Of a stretch of 64,000 bases of DNA, positions 1 to 8,075 are shown piece after piece; the first letter of the stretch is position 1; each line of letters starts with the position of its first letter. The position numbers and the translations under genes were made by a program. The DNA comes from Streptomyces triculaminicus (GTDB taxonomy: Bacteria; Actinomycetota; Actinomycetes; Streptomycetales; Streptomycetaceae). The notes below the pieces were generated by a model. It worked only from the letters and a program-made list of their open reading frames with translations, was not told where the DNA came from and made no database searches. The stretch spans positions 1 to 64,000 of the forward strand of contig NZ_JAFMOF010000008.1 in NCBI RefSeq assembly GCF_017349075.1, in the 5' to 3' direction.

Positions 1-418
1 CGTTCCGCTCGAGCAGTGCCGCCGTGACGCCGTCTCCTGGCACCAGCTCCCCGGCGAACGACCCGTCGTAGACGACACCCCGTCCGCACGACGGACTGCG
101 CGGCATCAACAGTGCCTCCGTGCAGCCTCTGTGCCGCGCCGCCGCAAGTGCGCGCCGCGCTCCGTCCACGAACTCCGCTGTCACGTCACGTCCAGTGTCC
201 TCGACGACCCGTGCCGTCCCGTCGAGCACGTCGTTCCCGTCGCCGCCCACCAGCTCCGCGGGCCGTCGCGGGGTCGGGAGCCCGCCCGCCACTTCTGGGC
301 AGAAGGAGACGACTTCGCGACCCGTCACTGCCTCCGCGATCTCCGCGGACGCCTTGTGCTGCCCGTCGAACCGGCATGGCACCCCGCGCAGACACGCGCT
401 GACCAGGATTGCTTCCAT
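1..418 (-). CDS. DUF523 family protein, 3' end beyond the window
   Basis: The frame starts at the ATG at 418 and runs leftward off the window edge without a stop, so about 139 residues are visible. The N-terminus reads MEAILVSACLRGVPCRFDG, followed by PEVAGGLPTPRRPAEL near residue 50, a DVT..F..GA stretch, and SPSCG with VVYDGSFAG and GVTAALL near the end. This order of motifs is the DUF523 (YbbK-type) pattern. The family is about 150-160 residues, so only a few residues are lost. Its biochemical role is not established. It reads away from the NRPS cluster and is probably outside it. Confidence 0.8.
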   Translation of the reverse strand, partial: MEAILVSACLRGVPCRFDGQHKASAEIAEAVTGREVVSFCPEVAGGLPTPRRPAELVGGDGNDVLDGTARVVEDTGRDVTAEFVDGARRALAAARHRGCTEALLMPRSPSCGRGVVYDGSFAGELVPGDGVTAALLERN

Positions 419-539
419 GCCGACAGACTAGCCACAGTCACAGCCGAGGGCGCCGAGCCGTTGTGCGGCCCGGAGCGATCCCGGCCCCCCACCGTTCTCC
501 CCCACCGGTCTGCCCGTGGTCACCACGACAGACCGGACA

Positions 540-2156
540 TCAACGGTCGGCCGGGGGCGTCGACTTGGCGAGCGGCAAGGTGGCCAGGGTGCGGCGGTCG
601 GTCTTGCCCGAGGGGGTGACCGGCAGCTCGGGCAGCTGGACGAACCGGGTGGGGATCATGTGTGCGGGCAGGGTGCGGCGGGCGTGGTCGGCCAGCCGGG
701 TGCCGAGGTCGTCACCGGGGGCGGCGGTGTAGAAGGCGGTCAGCGCCGGTTCGCCGAGCCGGGTGACTGTCTGGACGACCACCAGCTCTCGGACGGCGGG
801 TGCGTCGCTCAGCCGGGCCTCGATCTCGCCGAGTTCGATCCGGAACCCGTTGATCTTCACCTGGTCGTCGACCCGGCCCGCGTAGCGGTACGCGCCGTTG
901 GGCAGCAGCCGGGCCAGGTCGCCGCTGCGGTAGGAGCGCCTCGTTTCGCCGCCGGGGACGGGAAACTCGGGGAAGCGTTCGGCGGTGAGTTCCGGCCGGT
1001 CGAGGTAGCCGGCGGCGACGCCCGCCCCCGAGACCACGATCTCCCCGGTCTCGCCGGGCCGGATGTCCGCACCGTCCGGGCCGACGACCCGAAGTTCCCA
1101 GCCGTCCAGCGGTTCGCCCAGGTCGAGGGCGAAGTCCGGGTCGGTGGACGCGTCCGGCGGGCGGTCCAGTTCCTCGTCGGTGAGCGGCCGGGAGGTGACG
1201 AAGACGGTGGTTTCGGTGATGCCGTACGTGTTGACGAAACGGGTGGCCCGGCCGAAGACCGCCCGCCATGCCCGCACGTCCCGCACGTCGATGGACTCCC
1301 CGCCGAAGATCACGTACCGAAGCGCCGGCGGGGCGCCGCGCCCGGTCCGCGCGACCCGTGTCAGGTAGCGGAAGACCGAGGGCACCACGTTGAGAACGGT
1401 GACGCCCTCGCGGCTGAGCAGGTCCAGCGTCGCCTGCGGGGAGGCCGCGACCGCCTGCGGGACCACCACCAAGGTGGCGCCGCTCAACAGCGCGCCCCAG
1501 ATCTCCCAGACCGAGAAGTCGAACGAGTAGGAGTGGAAGAGCGTCCATACGTCGTCCGGACGCAGGTCGTAGCGGTGTGCGCAGGCCCGGATCAGTGCGA
1601 TCACGTTGCGGTGGGGAACCGGGACTCCCTTGGGAAGGCCGGTGGAGCCCGAGGTGTAGATCACGTATGCGGGGGTGCCGGGGTCGACCGTCGGCCGGGG
1701 CGTACGGTGCGGCTCGGGATCCGGTTCAAGGGGTACATCCAGCCGCAGTACCGGCGTCGCGCCCGTCTCGGCGGGGACGGGGCGGTCGGACAGGATCAGC
1801 GACAGGCGCGCGTCCCGTGCGGTGAAGCGCAGTCGTTCGGCCGGGTATCCGGGGTCCAGCGGCACATAGGTGTGCCCGCTCCTGAGTACGGCGAGCATGG
1901 CGGTGACCACGTGGGCGCCGCGTTCCAGGTGCAGTCCGATCCGGGCGCCGGGTTCGGGGCAGTGTTTCCTCAGCAGCGCTGCCAGGTGATCGGAACGGGC
2001 GGCGAGTTGGGCGTACGTGACCTCGCCTTGCTCGTCGCGCACTGCGATGCGGTCGGGCCCGTGCGCGGCCCGTCTGTCGAAGAGGAGGTGGATGAGCGGT
2101 TCGCCCTCGAGCCCAACGGGTTCGGTGATTTCTCGGACGGCGATGTGGTCGGTCAT
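540..2156 (-). CDS. free-standing NRPS adenylation enzyme (probable threonine-type code)
   Basis: 538 residues, the size of a lone adenylation domain; no carrier or condensation domain follows. Core motifs are in order: A3 YTSGSTGLPKG at about 168, A4 FDFSVWE, A5 YGITETT, A7 YRSGDLARLLPNG, A8 GRVDDQVKINGFRIELGEIE and the A10 lysine in SGKTDRR. Reading the ten pocket residues by hand against GrsA gives D-F-W-N-I-G-T-V-F-K, close to the published threonine code DFWNIGMVHK. Threonine activation is therefore a reasonable inference, not a demonstration. The adjacent NRPS (4075-7392) has a carrier domain but only a relic A domain, so this enzyme probably loads that carrier in trans. It is last in the leftward operon. 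Confidence 0.9.
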   Translation of the reverse strand: MTDHIAVREITEPVGLEGEPLIHLLFDRRAAHGPDRIAVRDEQGEVTYAQLAARSDHLAALLRKHCPEPGARIGLHLERGAHVVTAMLAVLRSGHTYVPLDPGYPAERLRFTARDARLSLILSDRPVPAETGATPVLRLDVPLEPDPEPHRTPRPTVDPGTPAYVIYTSGSTGLPKGVPVPHRNVIALIRACAHRYDLRPDDVWTLFHSYSFDFSVWEIWGALLSGATLVVVPQAVAASPQATLDLLSREGVTVLNVVPSVFRYLTRVARTGRGAPPALRYVIFGGESIDVRDVRAWRAVFGRATRFVNTYGITETTVFVTSRPLTDEELDRPPDASTDPDFALDLGEPLDGWELRVVGPDGADIRPGETGEIVVSGAGVAAGYLDRPELTAERFPEFPVPGGETRRSYRSGDLARLLPNGAYRYAGRVDDQVKINGFRIELGEIEARLSDAPAVRELVVVQTVTRLGEPALTAFYTAAPGDDLGTRLADHARRTLPAHMIPTRFVQLPELPVTPSGKTDRRTLATLPLAKSTPPADR

Positions 2157-2217
2157 GGGCAGCCGGCCTTTCCGGGGCGGGGAATGGTGGTCACGTGGCG
2201 GGTGGCGGCCGGGGTGT

Positions 2218-4032
2218 TCACAGGACCAGCCGGACGCGGCGCCGGCGCAGCCAGGCGTCGAGTTGGAGCACCATCTCGGCGTCCGCCCGGCCCAGCCAGC
2301 CGCCCCGGTCCAGTCGGCGCGGGTCGTCGACCACCTGTCCGGCCGCGGCCCGGTCGAGCAGCGGCAGCACGGGGGCGTCGCGGTCGTGGAGCAGGTCGCG
2401 CATCCGGTCCGTCAGCGACTGCTTGTACCCGGTGTGGTACGTGATGGGGAACGGCACCTTGGGACGGTCCAGCACCGAGGCGGGCAGCAGGTCGCGGGCG
2501 ATGGCCCGCAGCAGGCTCTTGTCCCGGCCGTCGAACGACTTCATCCGCCAGGGAACGTTGTACAGGTACTCGAAGAGCCGGTGGTCGGAGAAGGGGAAGC
2601 GGACCCGTAGTCCGGCCGCCGCGCCGAGCCGCTCGGAGTGGTTGACGGCCTGTTCGTAGAGCCGGGTCATGTGGAAGTGGTCGATCTCCCGGGCCCGCCG
2701 GTCGTCGGCGGGGGCGTCGGGCAGGTGTGCCACCTCCTTCCTGGCCTCCGCGTACCGCTCGGCGCAGAAGCCGGTGAGGTCGACCCGGCGCAGCAGCCCC
2801 TGGTCGAACAGGCCGTTTCCGATGCCGTTCGTCAGTCCGAAGGAACGGGCGCGTTCGATCCACGGGAAGGTGCGGTGCCCGGCGTCGGCCCGTTCCTCCT
2901 CGCTGATGAGGCCGCCGAAGACGGCGTCGGCGGCCTCGCCGCTCAGCGCGGTCGGGGCGAGGCCGGCGACCCGGCGGTAGAACAGGTAGGGAGTGAGGTT
3001 CTTGTCGCCGAACGGCGACGGGTGGTCCTTGGCGTCCAGTACCGCGTCGAGGATGCGCGGGTCGGTCAGTCCGGCCGGATCCACCAGGATTTCGTGATGG
3101 TCGCAGGCGAGGTGGTCCACCACGGCCTGGGCGAACGGCCGGTCCGGTACCGGCGCGGCGCTGTCGCCGAAGGAGACGGTGAAGGTCTGTGGGCCCGTGC
3201 CGGCCCATGCGGTCACCAGGCCGGTGAGGGCGCTGGAGTCCAGGCCGCCGGAGAGGAGCACGCCGGCGGGCGGGCCGCCGGGCCCGTCCCCGGCGGTGGC
3301 CTCCCGGGCGATCGCCTCGCCGAGCAGTCCGCGGGCGGTGTCGATGGTGGTGGCCAGGTCGTCTGTGTGCGGGCGTGCCGTCAGTGACCAGTAGCGGTGT
3401 TCGCGCGTCCCGTTCTCGCCCATTCGCACCAGGTGGCCCGGACGTACCTCGCGCACCCCTCGCAGTACCCCGCTGCCCGGTCCGCGTACCTGGGCGAGGA
3501 GCGCGCACAGTCCCTCGGCGTCGAGTTCCGGCTCGAGCAGCGGATGCGCGGCGAGGGTCGCCACTTCCGAGGCGAACAACGCGCCGGTCGCCAGGGGGAC
3601 GTAGCTGAGCGGCCGGATCCCGAATCGGTCCCGGCACAGCACCAGTTCCCGCGAGCGGGCGTCCCAGAGCGCGAACGCGAACAGCCCGTGCAGCCGCTCG
3701 GCCACCGCGTCCCCCCACCGCAGGTATGCGCGGAGCACCAGGTCCGCGTCGGTGGCGGGGCACGGCCCGGGGCCGGCGAGCAGGGAGCGCAGTTCCCCGG
3801 CGTTGTCGAGGACGCCGTCGAAGACGATCACGGCGGCCGGACGGCCGTTCTCCGTCACCATCGCGGGCTGCGCCCCGACCGGGTCGAAGGCGTCGGCATG
3901 GTGGCGGAGCACGGCGGACGGGCCGGCCCACCGTCGTTCGCCCGCTCCGCCGCGGCTCGAGGGGAACGCGGGCGCGGCGCCCTCGTGGGTCAGGTCACGG
4001 CCGCGGTCGATCCAGCCGCTGATCCCGGACAT
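2218..4032 (-). CDS. asparagine-synthetase-like amidotransferase without glutaminase nucleophile
   Basis: 604 residues. The C-terminal half carries the ATP pyrophosphatase loop SGGLDSS (261-267), typical of asparagine synthetases and beta-lactam synthetases, which adenylate a carboxylate and form an amide. The N-terminal half resembles the class II glutaminase fold, but the catalytic Cys after the initiator Met is Ser (MSGISGW). The usual RGPD stretch is absent, and the NGE oxyanion motif reads FDGVLDN. The ATG at 4032 is chosen because AGAGG lies about 6 bases upstream; the GTG two codons earlier would sit directly on that site. The glutaminase is probably inactive, so the enzyme may use ammonia or an internal amine. 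It lies between the two NRPS genes of the leftward operon. Confidence 0.88.
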   Translation of the reverse strand: MSGISGWIDRGRDLTHEGAAPAFPSSRGGAGERRWAGPSAVLRHHADAFDPVGAQPAMVTENGRPAAVIVFDGVLDNAGELRSLLAGPGPCPATDADLVLRAYLRWGDAVAERLHGLFAFALWDARSRELVLCRDRFGIRPLSYVPLATGALFASEVATLAAHPLLEPELDAEGLCALLAQVRGPGSGVLRGVREVRPGHLVRMGENGTREHRYWSLTARPHTDDLATTIDTARGLLGEAIAREATAGDGPGGPPAGVLLSGGLDSSALTGLVTAWAGTGPQTFTVSFGDSAAPVPDRPFAQAVVDHLACDHHEILVDPAGLTDPRILDAVLDAKDHPSPFGDKNLTPYLFYRRVAGLAPTALSGEAADAVFGGLISEEERADAGHRTFPWIERARSFGLTNGIGNGLFDQGLLRRVDLTGFCAERYAEARKEVAHLPDAPADDRRAREIDHFHMTRLYEQAVNHSERLGAAAGLRVRFPFSDHRLFEYLYNVPWRMKSFDGRDKSLLRAIARDLLPASVLDRPKVPFPITYHTGYKQSLTDRMRDLLHDRDAPVLPLLDRAAAGQVVDDPRRLDRGGWLGRADAEMVLQLDAWLRRRRVRLVL

Positions 4033-4074
4033 GTGCACCTCTGAAAAGCTCGTACGGAAAGGGGAAGCCGTGGT

Positions 4075-7000
4075 TCAGGACGCGACGGCCGGCGGGTCGA
4101 GCTCTTCCAGGGGGATCGTCAGCCGGTCCGGGAACGTGGTCAGCAGCGAGGCCAGGAACCGGCCGAGCCGGGTGACGTCCGCGGGGTCGAACCGGTCGCC
4201 GCGGTACGACAGCCCGGCCCGAAGGCGTGTGCCGTCCTCGACGAAGGTGACGGTGAGCCCGAACTTGGTGTCGTAGCCGTAGCGTTCGTCGGAGTGCAGC
4301 GGGGCCATCTCCGCTCCGGCGACGGACACGGGCGCCGCGGAGCGGGAGCTCATGTTGAGCATCACGTCGGCGAACGGGGTGGAGGTCGAGCTGCGTGGCG
4401 GGGCCAGCCGGGCGATGAGGTCGTCCAGGGGTGCGCGCGGGTGGTCGGCGAGGAGCAGCACCGTCTCGCGTGTGGCGGCCAGCAGATCGCCGAGGGTGTC
4501 GCCGGAACGCCGGGTGGAGCGCAGGACGGCGGTGCCCAGCCGGGGTCCCAGCAGACCGGCGAAGCCGTCGCCGGGGGAATCCGCGACCGGCACCGCGAAC
4601 GTGATGTCCTCGTGTTCTGTCAGCCGGTGCAGTGCGGCGGCCAGCGCGGTGGCGGCCACCATGAACCAGGAGGTCCCGCGCTCGCCTCCCACCGCGCGCA
4701 GCCGGGGCAGCAGATCATCGGGCAGCTCCAGGGCGAAAGCGCCGTCCGGTCGGCTGGGCGACGGCGGATCCAGGGGGAGCCGGGCCGGGGCGCCGGCGAG
4801 CCGGGCGGCCCAGAAGTCCACCGCCGCGGCGGCCTCGGCCCGTGCCCGGGGGTCCTCCAGAGCGGCGACGAAGTCCCGGTACTGCCTGGCCGGCGGCTCG
4901 CTCGGCAGGCCTTCGCCGGCGACCCGGTAGCCCGTGGCCAGTTCGGCCGCCAGTGTCTGCACCGACGCGCCGTCCAGCACCAGGTGGTGGGCGCAGACCA
5001 GCAGGGCCTGTCCGCCCGCGGGCAGTTCGGCCAGGGCGAAGCGGACGAGCTGTCCGCTCTCGGGGTCGAAGCGGGTACGGGCGGCTTCCCGCAGCCACGC
5101 CTCGACGGCCGCCGACGCGTCCGGTTCGGGCATCCCGTCCAGCTCGAGGAGTTCGAGCACTGGGTTCCATGGGGCCTGGATGCTCTGGACGAGCCGTCCG
5201 TCGTCGTCCAGGAACCGGGTCCGCAGGATCTCGTGCCGGTCCACCAGCACCGCCAGGGCCTTCTCCAGAGTGCCTGGATCGAGCCGGCCGTGGAGCCGCC
5301 AGGCCAGTACGACGTTGTAGAGCGCCCGGCCGGGGTCGAGGCGTTCCGCCAGCCAGATGCGTTCCTGGAAGCCGGACGCGGGGAGCCGGGCGGCGCGCGG
5401 GGCCGGACCGGTCGGCGGTGCCGCGGGGGCGGGCGCGGTGCGCTCGTCCACGAGTGCGGCCAGTTCGACGAGCCTGGGGTGGTCGAAGACGTCCCGCAGG
5501 GTGATCTCCGCGCCGAGGTCCTCGCGCACCTGGGTGACGAGCATGCCCACGAGCAGGGAGTGGCCGCCGAGTTCGAAGAACGACTCCTCGGGGCCTGGTG
5601 GTTCGATGCCCAGCACCTGCCCCCACACGTCGGCGAGCTCGTCGAGGCAGGCCGGTGGCGTCTCCGCGTCGGCCGCCGGCCGGGTGGGTCCGCCGGGCTC
5701 CGTGGCCGGGGCGAGCAGTTCCAGGCGTGCGCCAGGCAGCCATCGGGCCCGCAGGCCGGTCCGCCGGGCGGAGTCGCCCGCGGCGGACAGCGGCTGCAGG
5801 GCCGGCAGCCGTCCGGGGTCGTCGTCCGGGACAGCGTCGGAGGCGGCGAGGGCCGCGGCCTGCCCGGACAGCCACAGCCGCCCGGGAACCCCCGGCGCCG
5901 CCGGGTTGCCGTCCTGGTCCACGACGTACGCCGTCATGTCGTCGGGCAGAACACCGTGGGCGCCGTCGTGCGCCGAGAGCAATCCCCGCCAGGGCGGCGG
6001 GAGTTCACCGGTCACCACAACCTGTGCCGGGGTTTCCTCGGTACGCCGCAGCACGGCGGCGACCTCGCCGATCGGGCGGTGCGGGGTGGCGCAGGCGTCG
6101 TCGAGCAGCGCCAGGTAGTCGTCGGCCATCGCGGTGAGCAGGGTCGGCCCCAGGGTGCCGCCCGGGTCCTTCAGCAGCATGGAGAGGCCACCCTTGTCAC
6201 CGCGGAGCATGAAGGCGGCCCGGTAGTCGGCGGTGCTCTCCAGCTGTCGCAGTCGCAGGATGCACGACGGTCCGCCGGGTGCGGACAGCCGCAGCGCGCG
6301 GACGTCCACCCGCGGGTGCCGGCCGGCGTCCCACCACTGGAACACCACCTGGTGGGTGCGTGCGTGGGCGTCCGGACCGCTGAGTCCGGCGGCACGCAGG
6401 AGGGCCGGCAGGGGCAGGTCGCCGTGGGCCGTGAGGGCCCGCATGTCGTGGTGGAGGCCGGTGATCAGCGAGGCGTAGTCGTCCGTCCTGGTGACCGTGC
6501 GCAGGACCGGCAGGACGTTGACGAAATAGCCCACCGCCTCTTGCGTCCCGGGCAGGCTCCGGCCGTGGAAGGGGACGGCGGTCAGCAGCCGGTCCTGTCC
6601 GCCGTAGCGGCGCAGCAGAACGAAGAAGACGCCGAACATGACCGTGAAGCGGCTGACTCCCAGGCGCTGGGCGAGTCCGGCGACCCGGTCGAGCAGTGCG
6701 CCGTCCAGCGGGCGGCCCAGCACCTGGTAGCCGGTGGGTTCCAGGGGTGCGGGCAACTCGAAGGAGGGTGGCTCGCCGCCGAGGGCGTCGCGCCAGAACC
6801 GCCGGTGCACCTCGCCCTCCGGGCCTTCCGCCAGCGCCCGTGAGCGGTCCGCCGACGCGGCGAACGTCTCCGTGCCGTCGGGGTCTCCCAACTTCTCGCC
6901 GCGCCAGGCGCGTTCCAGCGCGTCCAGCAAGGTCAGTACTGACGCGCCGTCGCATACGAGATGGTGGATGGCGATCAGCAGCACGGTGCCCTCGGGGTGG

Positions 7001-7392
7001 CGGATGACGTCCGCGCGCAGCAGTGGCCCGGCGGTCAGGTCGAAGGGGTACTGCCAGGCGGCCCGCGTCGCCCGGTCGGCGCTGTCGGCGGTGGTGCGCT
7101 CGCGGACGGCGACAGGGGGCATCGCCGACCAGTCGAGGACGGGGGTGCCGTCGCCGGTGTCGCGGACCCGGCCGCGCAGGTGCGGGTAGCGCTCGGTGAG
7201 GGCGGCCAGCGCGGTACGCAGCCGCTCGATGTCGAGATCGCCCTCGATGTCGAAGGCGAGGGGGATGATGTGCGTCCACTGGTCGCGGTCGAGCTGCCAG
7301 GCGACCCACATGGCCTGCTGTCCCACGGACAGCGCGACCTGCCGGCCGTCTCCGGCCTCCGGGGCCGCGCCCCCGGACTGATCGGTTGCCAT
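4075..7392 (-). CDS. NRPS, condensation - relic adenylation - carrier - condensation
   Basis: 1105 residues from the ATG at 7392, which has a perfect GGAGGAG three bases upstream. Domains in order: condensation (about 17-450, active site HHLVCDG at 143-149); a stub of about 90 residues (475-565) that still shows A-domain C-terminal sequence; carrier domain with phosphopantetheine serine S612 in FFELGGHS; second condensation domain (about 668-1100, HHLVLDG at 802-808). The stub retains AYVVDQDGNPAAPGVPG and RRTGLRARWLPGARLELL, echoes of A5-A7, but A3-A5 and A8-A10 are gone, so it cannot activate an amino acid. The free-standing adenylation enzyme at 540-2156 is the obvious partner. No thioesterase is present. 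Confidence 0.92.
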   Translation of the reverse strand: MATDQSGGAAPEAGDGRQVALSVGQQAMWVAWQLDRDQWTHIIPLAFDIEGDLDIERLRTALAALTERYPHLRGRVRDTGDGTPVLDWSAMPPVAVRERTTADSADRATRAAWQYPFDLTAGPLLRADVIRHPEGTVLLIAIHHLVCDGASVLTLLDALERAWRGEKLGDPDGTETFAASADRSRALAEGPEGEVHRRFWRDALGGEPPSFELPAPLEPTGYQVLGRPLDGALLDRVAGLAQRLGVSRFTVMFGVFFVLLRRYGGQDRLLTAVPFHGRSLPGTQEAVGYFVNVLPVLRTVTRTDDYASLITGLHHDMRALTAHGDLPLPALLRAAGLSGPDAHARTHQVVFQWWDAGRHPRVDVRALRLSAPGGPSCILRLRQLESTADYRAAFMLRGDKGGLSMLLKDPGGTLGPTLLTAMADDYLALLDDACATPHRPIGEVAAVLRRTEETPAQVVVTGELPPPWRGLLSAHDGAHGVLPDDMTAYVVDQDGNPAAPGVPGRLWLSGQAAALAASDAVPDDDPGRLPALQPLSAAGDSARRTGLRARWLPGARLELLAPATEPGGPTRPAADAETPPACLDELADVWGQVLGIEPPGPEESFFELGGHSLLVGMLVTQVREDLGAEITLRDVFDHPRLVELAALVDERTAPAPAAPPTGPAPRAARLPASGFQERIWLAERLDPGRALYNVVLAWRLHGRLDPGTLEKALAVLVDRHEILRTRFLDDDGRLVQSIQAPWNPVLELLELDGMPEPDASAAVEAWLREAARTRFDPESGQLVRFALAELPAGGQALLVCAHHLVLDGASVQTLAAELATGYRVAGEGLPSEPPARQYRDFVAALEDPRARAEAAAAVDFWAARLAGAPARLPLDPPSPSRPDGAFALELPDDLLPRLRAVGGERGTSWFMVAATALAAALHRLTEHEDITFAVPVADSPGDGFAGLLGPRLGTAVLRSTRRSGDTLGDLLAATRETVLLLADHPRAPLDDLIARLAPPRSSTSTPFADVMLNMSSRSAAPVSVAGAEMAPLHSDERYGYDTKFGLTVTFVEDGTRLRAGLSYRGDRFDPADVTRLGRFLASLLTTFPDRLTIPLEELDPPAVAS

Positions 7393-7726
7393 GGTCTCCT
7401 CCTGCTGCGGTGGCACAGGCGCGCTGCGCCGGTGGGTGAGGCGTGGGGGCGTGTCCGGCCGCGCGGTCCGCGAGGGGGTCCGGTCGCGGTGCGCCGGGCC
7501 GGCGGAGGGAAGCGTGCCGCCGTCCCGGAATCGGCAGGGAAGGATTTTCCGTCACATTCGGGAGCGGGTCGGCGAGCGGCGACTGTATTTGCTCGGCGAA
7601 TCATCCCCGGTGCTGCCTGGCGTTTTTCTCCGGCGCGCATATACGGAGCGCCGCGTTGGTGCGTTCACCATGCAAGTAAACCGGTTCACGTGGCGAAGCC
7701 GGAGAGGCCGCCTGTGGATCAACGTA

Positions 7727-7760
7727 ACTTCTCCGTAGCCATCACGCCAGACTTCTCCGT
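7727..7760. repeat. direct repeat ACTTCTCCGT, two copies
   Basis: The 10-mer ACTTCTCCGT occurs at 7727-7736 and again at 7751-7760, start to start 24 bases. That is close to two helical turns, so both lie on about the same face of the DNA. A regulator binding site is a reasonable inference; no regulator is identified. Confidence 0.5.
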
Positions 7761-7843
7761 GATCTGACGCAGTCACACCCGGGCAGCAAATCCCTCTAAT
7801 CCCGCATAAGATCGGTCATTTTGCCACGCAAAACGCGGTATTC

Positions 7844-7861
7844 GGGGGGAGTCATCCCCCC
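7844..7861 (+). other. short G/C hairpin in the divergent region
   Basis: GGGGGGA (7844-7850), loop GTCA, TCCCCCC (7855-7861): a perfect 7-bp stem about 215 bases before the rightward NRPS start. It could be a leftward-transcript structure, a weak terminator or an operator; nothing else decides between these. Confidence 0.4.
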
Positions 7862-7907
7862 TCTGAGGTGATCCATGGGTGCAATTTTGGACGCTCGTAT
7901 TCAGAGG

Positions 7908-7935
7908 TTGACGGATTCACGGATTCGCCTATGCT
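7908..7935 (+). promoter_or_regulatory. candidate promoter for the rightward biosynthetic operon
   Basis: TTGACG (7908-7913), a 16-base spacer and TATGCT (7930-7935) fit a housekeeping sigma promoter. It lies 140 bases before the NRPS start at 8076. GGATTCA occurs within the spacer and again at about 7950, possibly an operator. Confidence 0.45.
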
Positions 7936-8075
7936 CATGCCGAAACAGCCGATGGATTCACATCGGACCCCCCATTCAAAAACCGTGCGCACGATGACCC
8001 GAGCGGCAGACAGCCGAATTCCCGGCGCACCGCGCGGACCTTTGCCGCGAACACATCCGAAGGAGAGTCGGCCAG

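Larger units (their letters stand above)
7393..8075. promoter_or_regulatory. divergent promoter region between the two NRPS arms
   Basis: 683 bases separate the leftward and rightward biosynthetic operons. The stretch from about 7600 to 8050 is clearly more AT-rich than the flanking genes and shows no convincing coding frame on either strand. It contains the direct repeat, the short hairpin and the candidate promoter listed separately, so transcription of both arms probably starts here. No regulator gene lies in the cluster, so control would have to come from elsewhere. Confidence 0.7.

Noticed and set aside
516..2444. Long + strand open frame opposite the adenylation gene
   Set aside because: Pro/Arg/Gly/Val-rich shadow frame of the high-GC minus-strand NRPS genes; no motif and no ribosome site. 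Similar long shadows at 4294-6843, 8748-10943 (minus) and 40072-41937 were dropped for the same reason.
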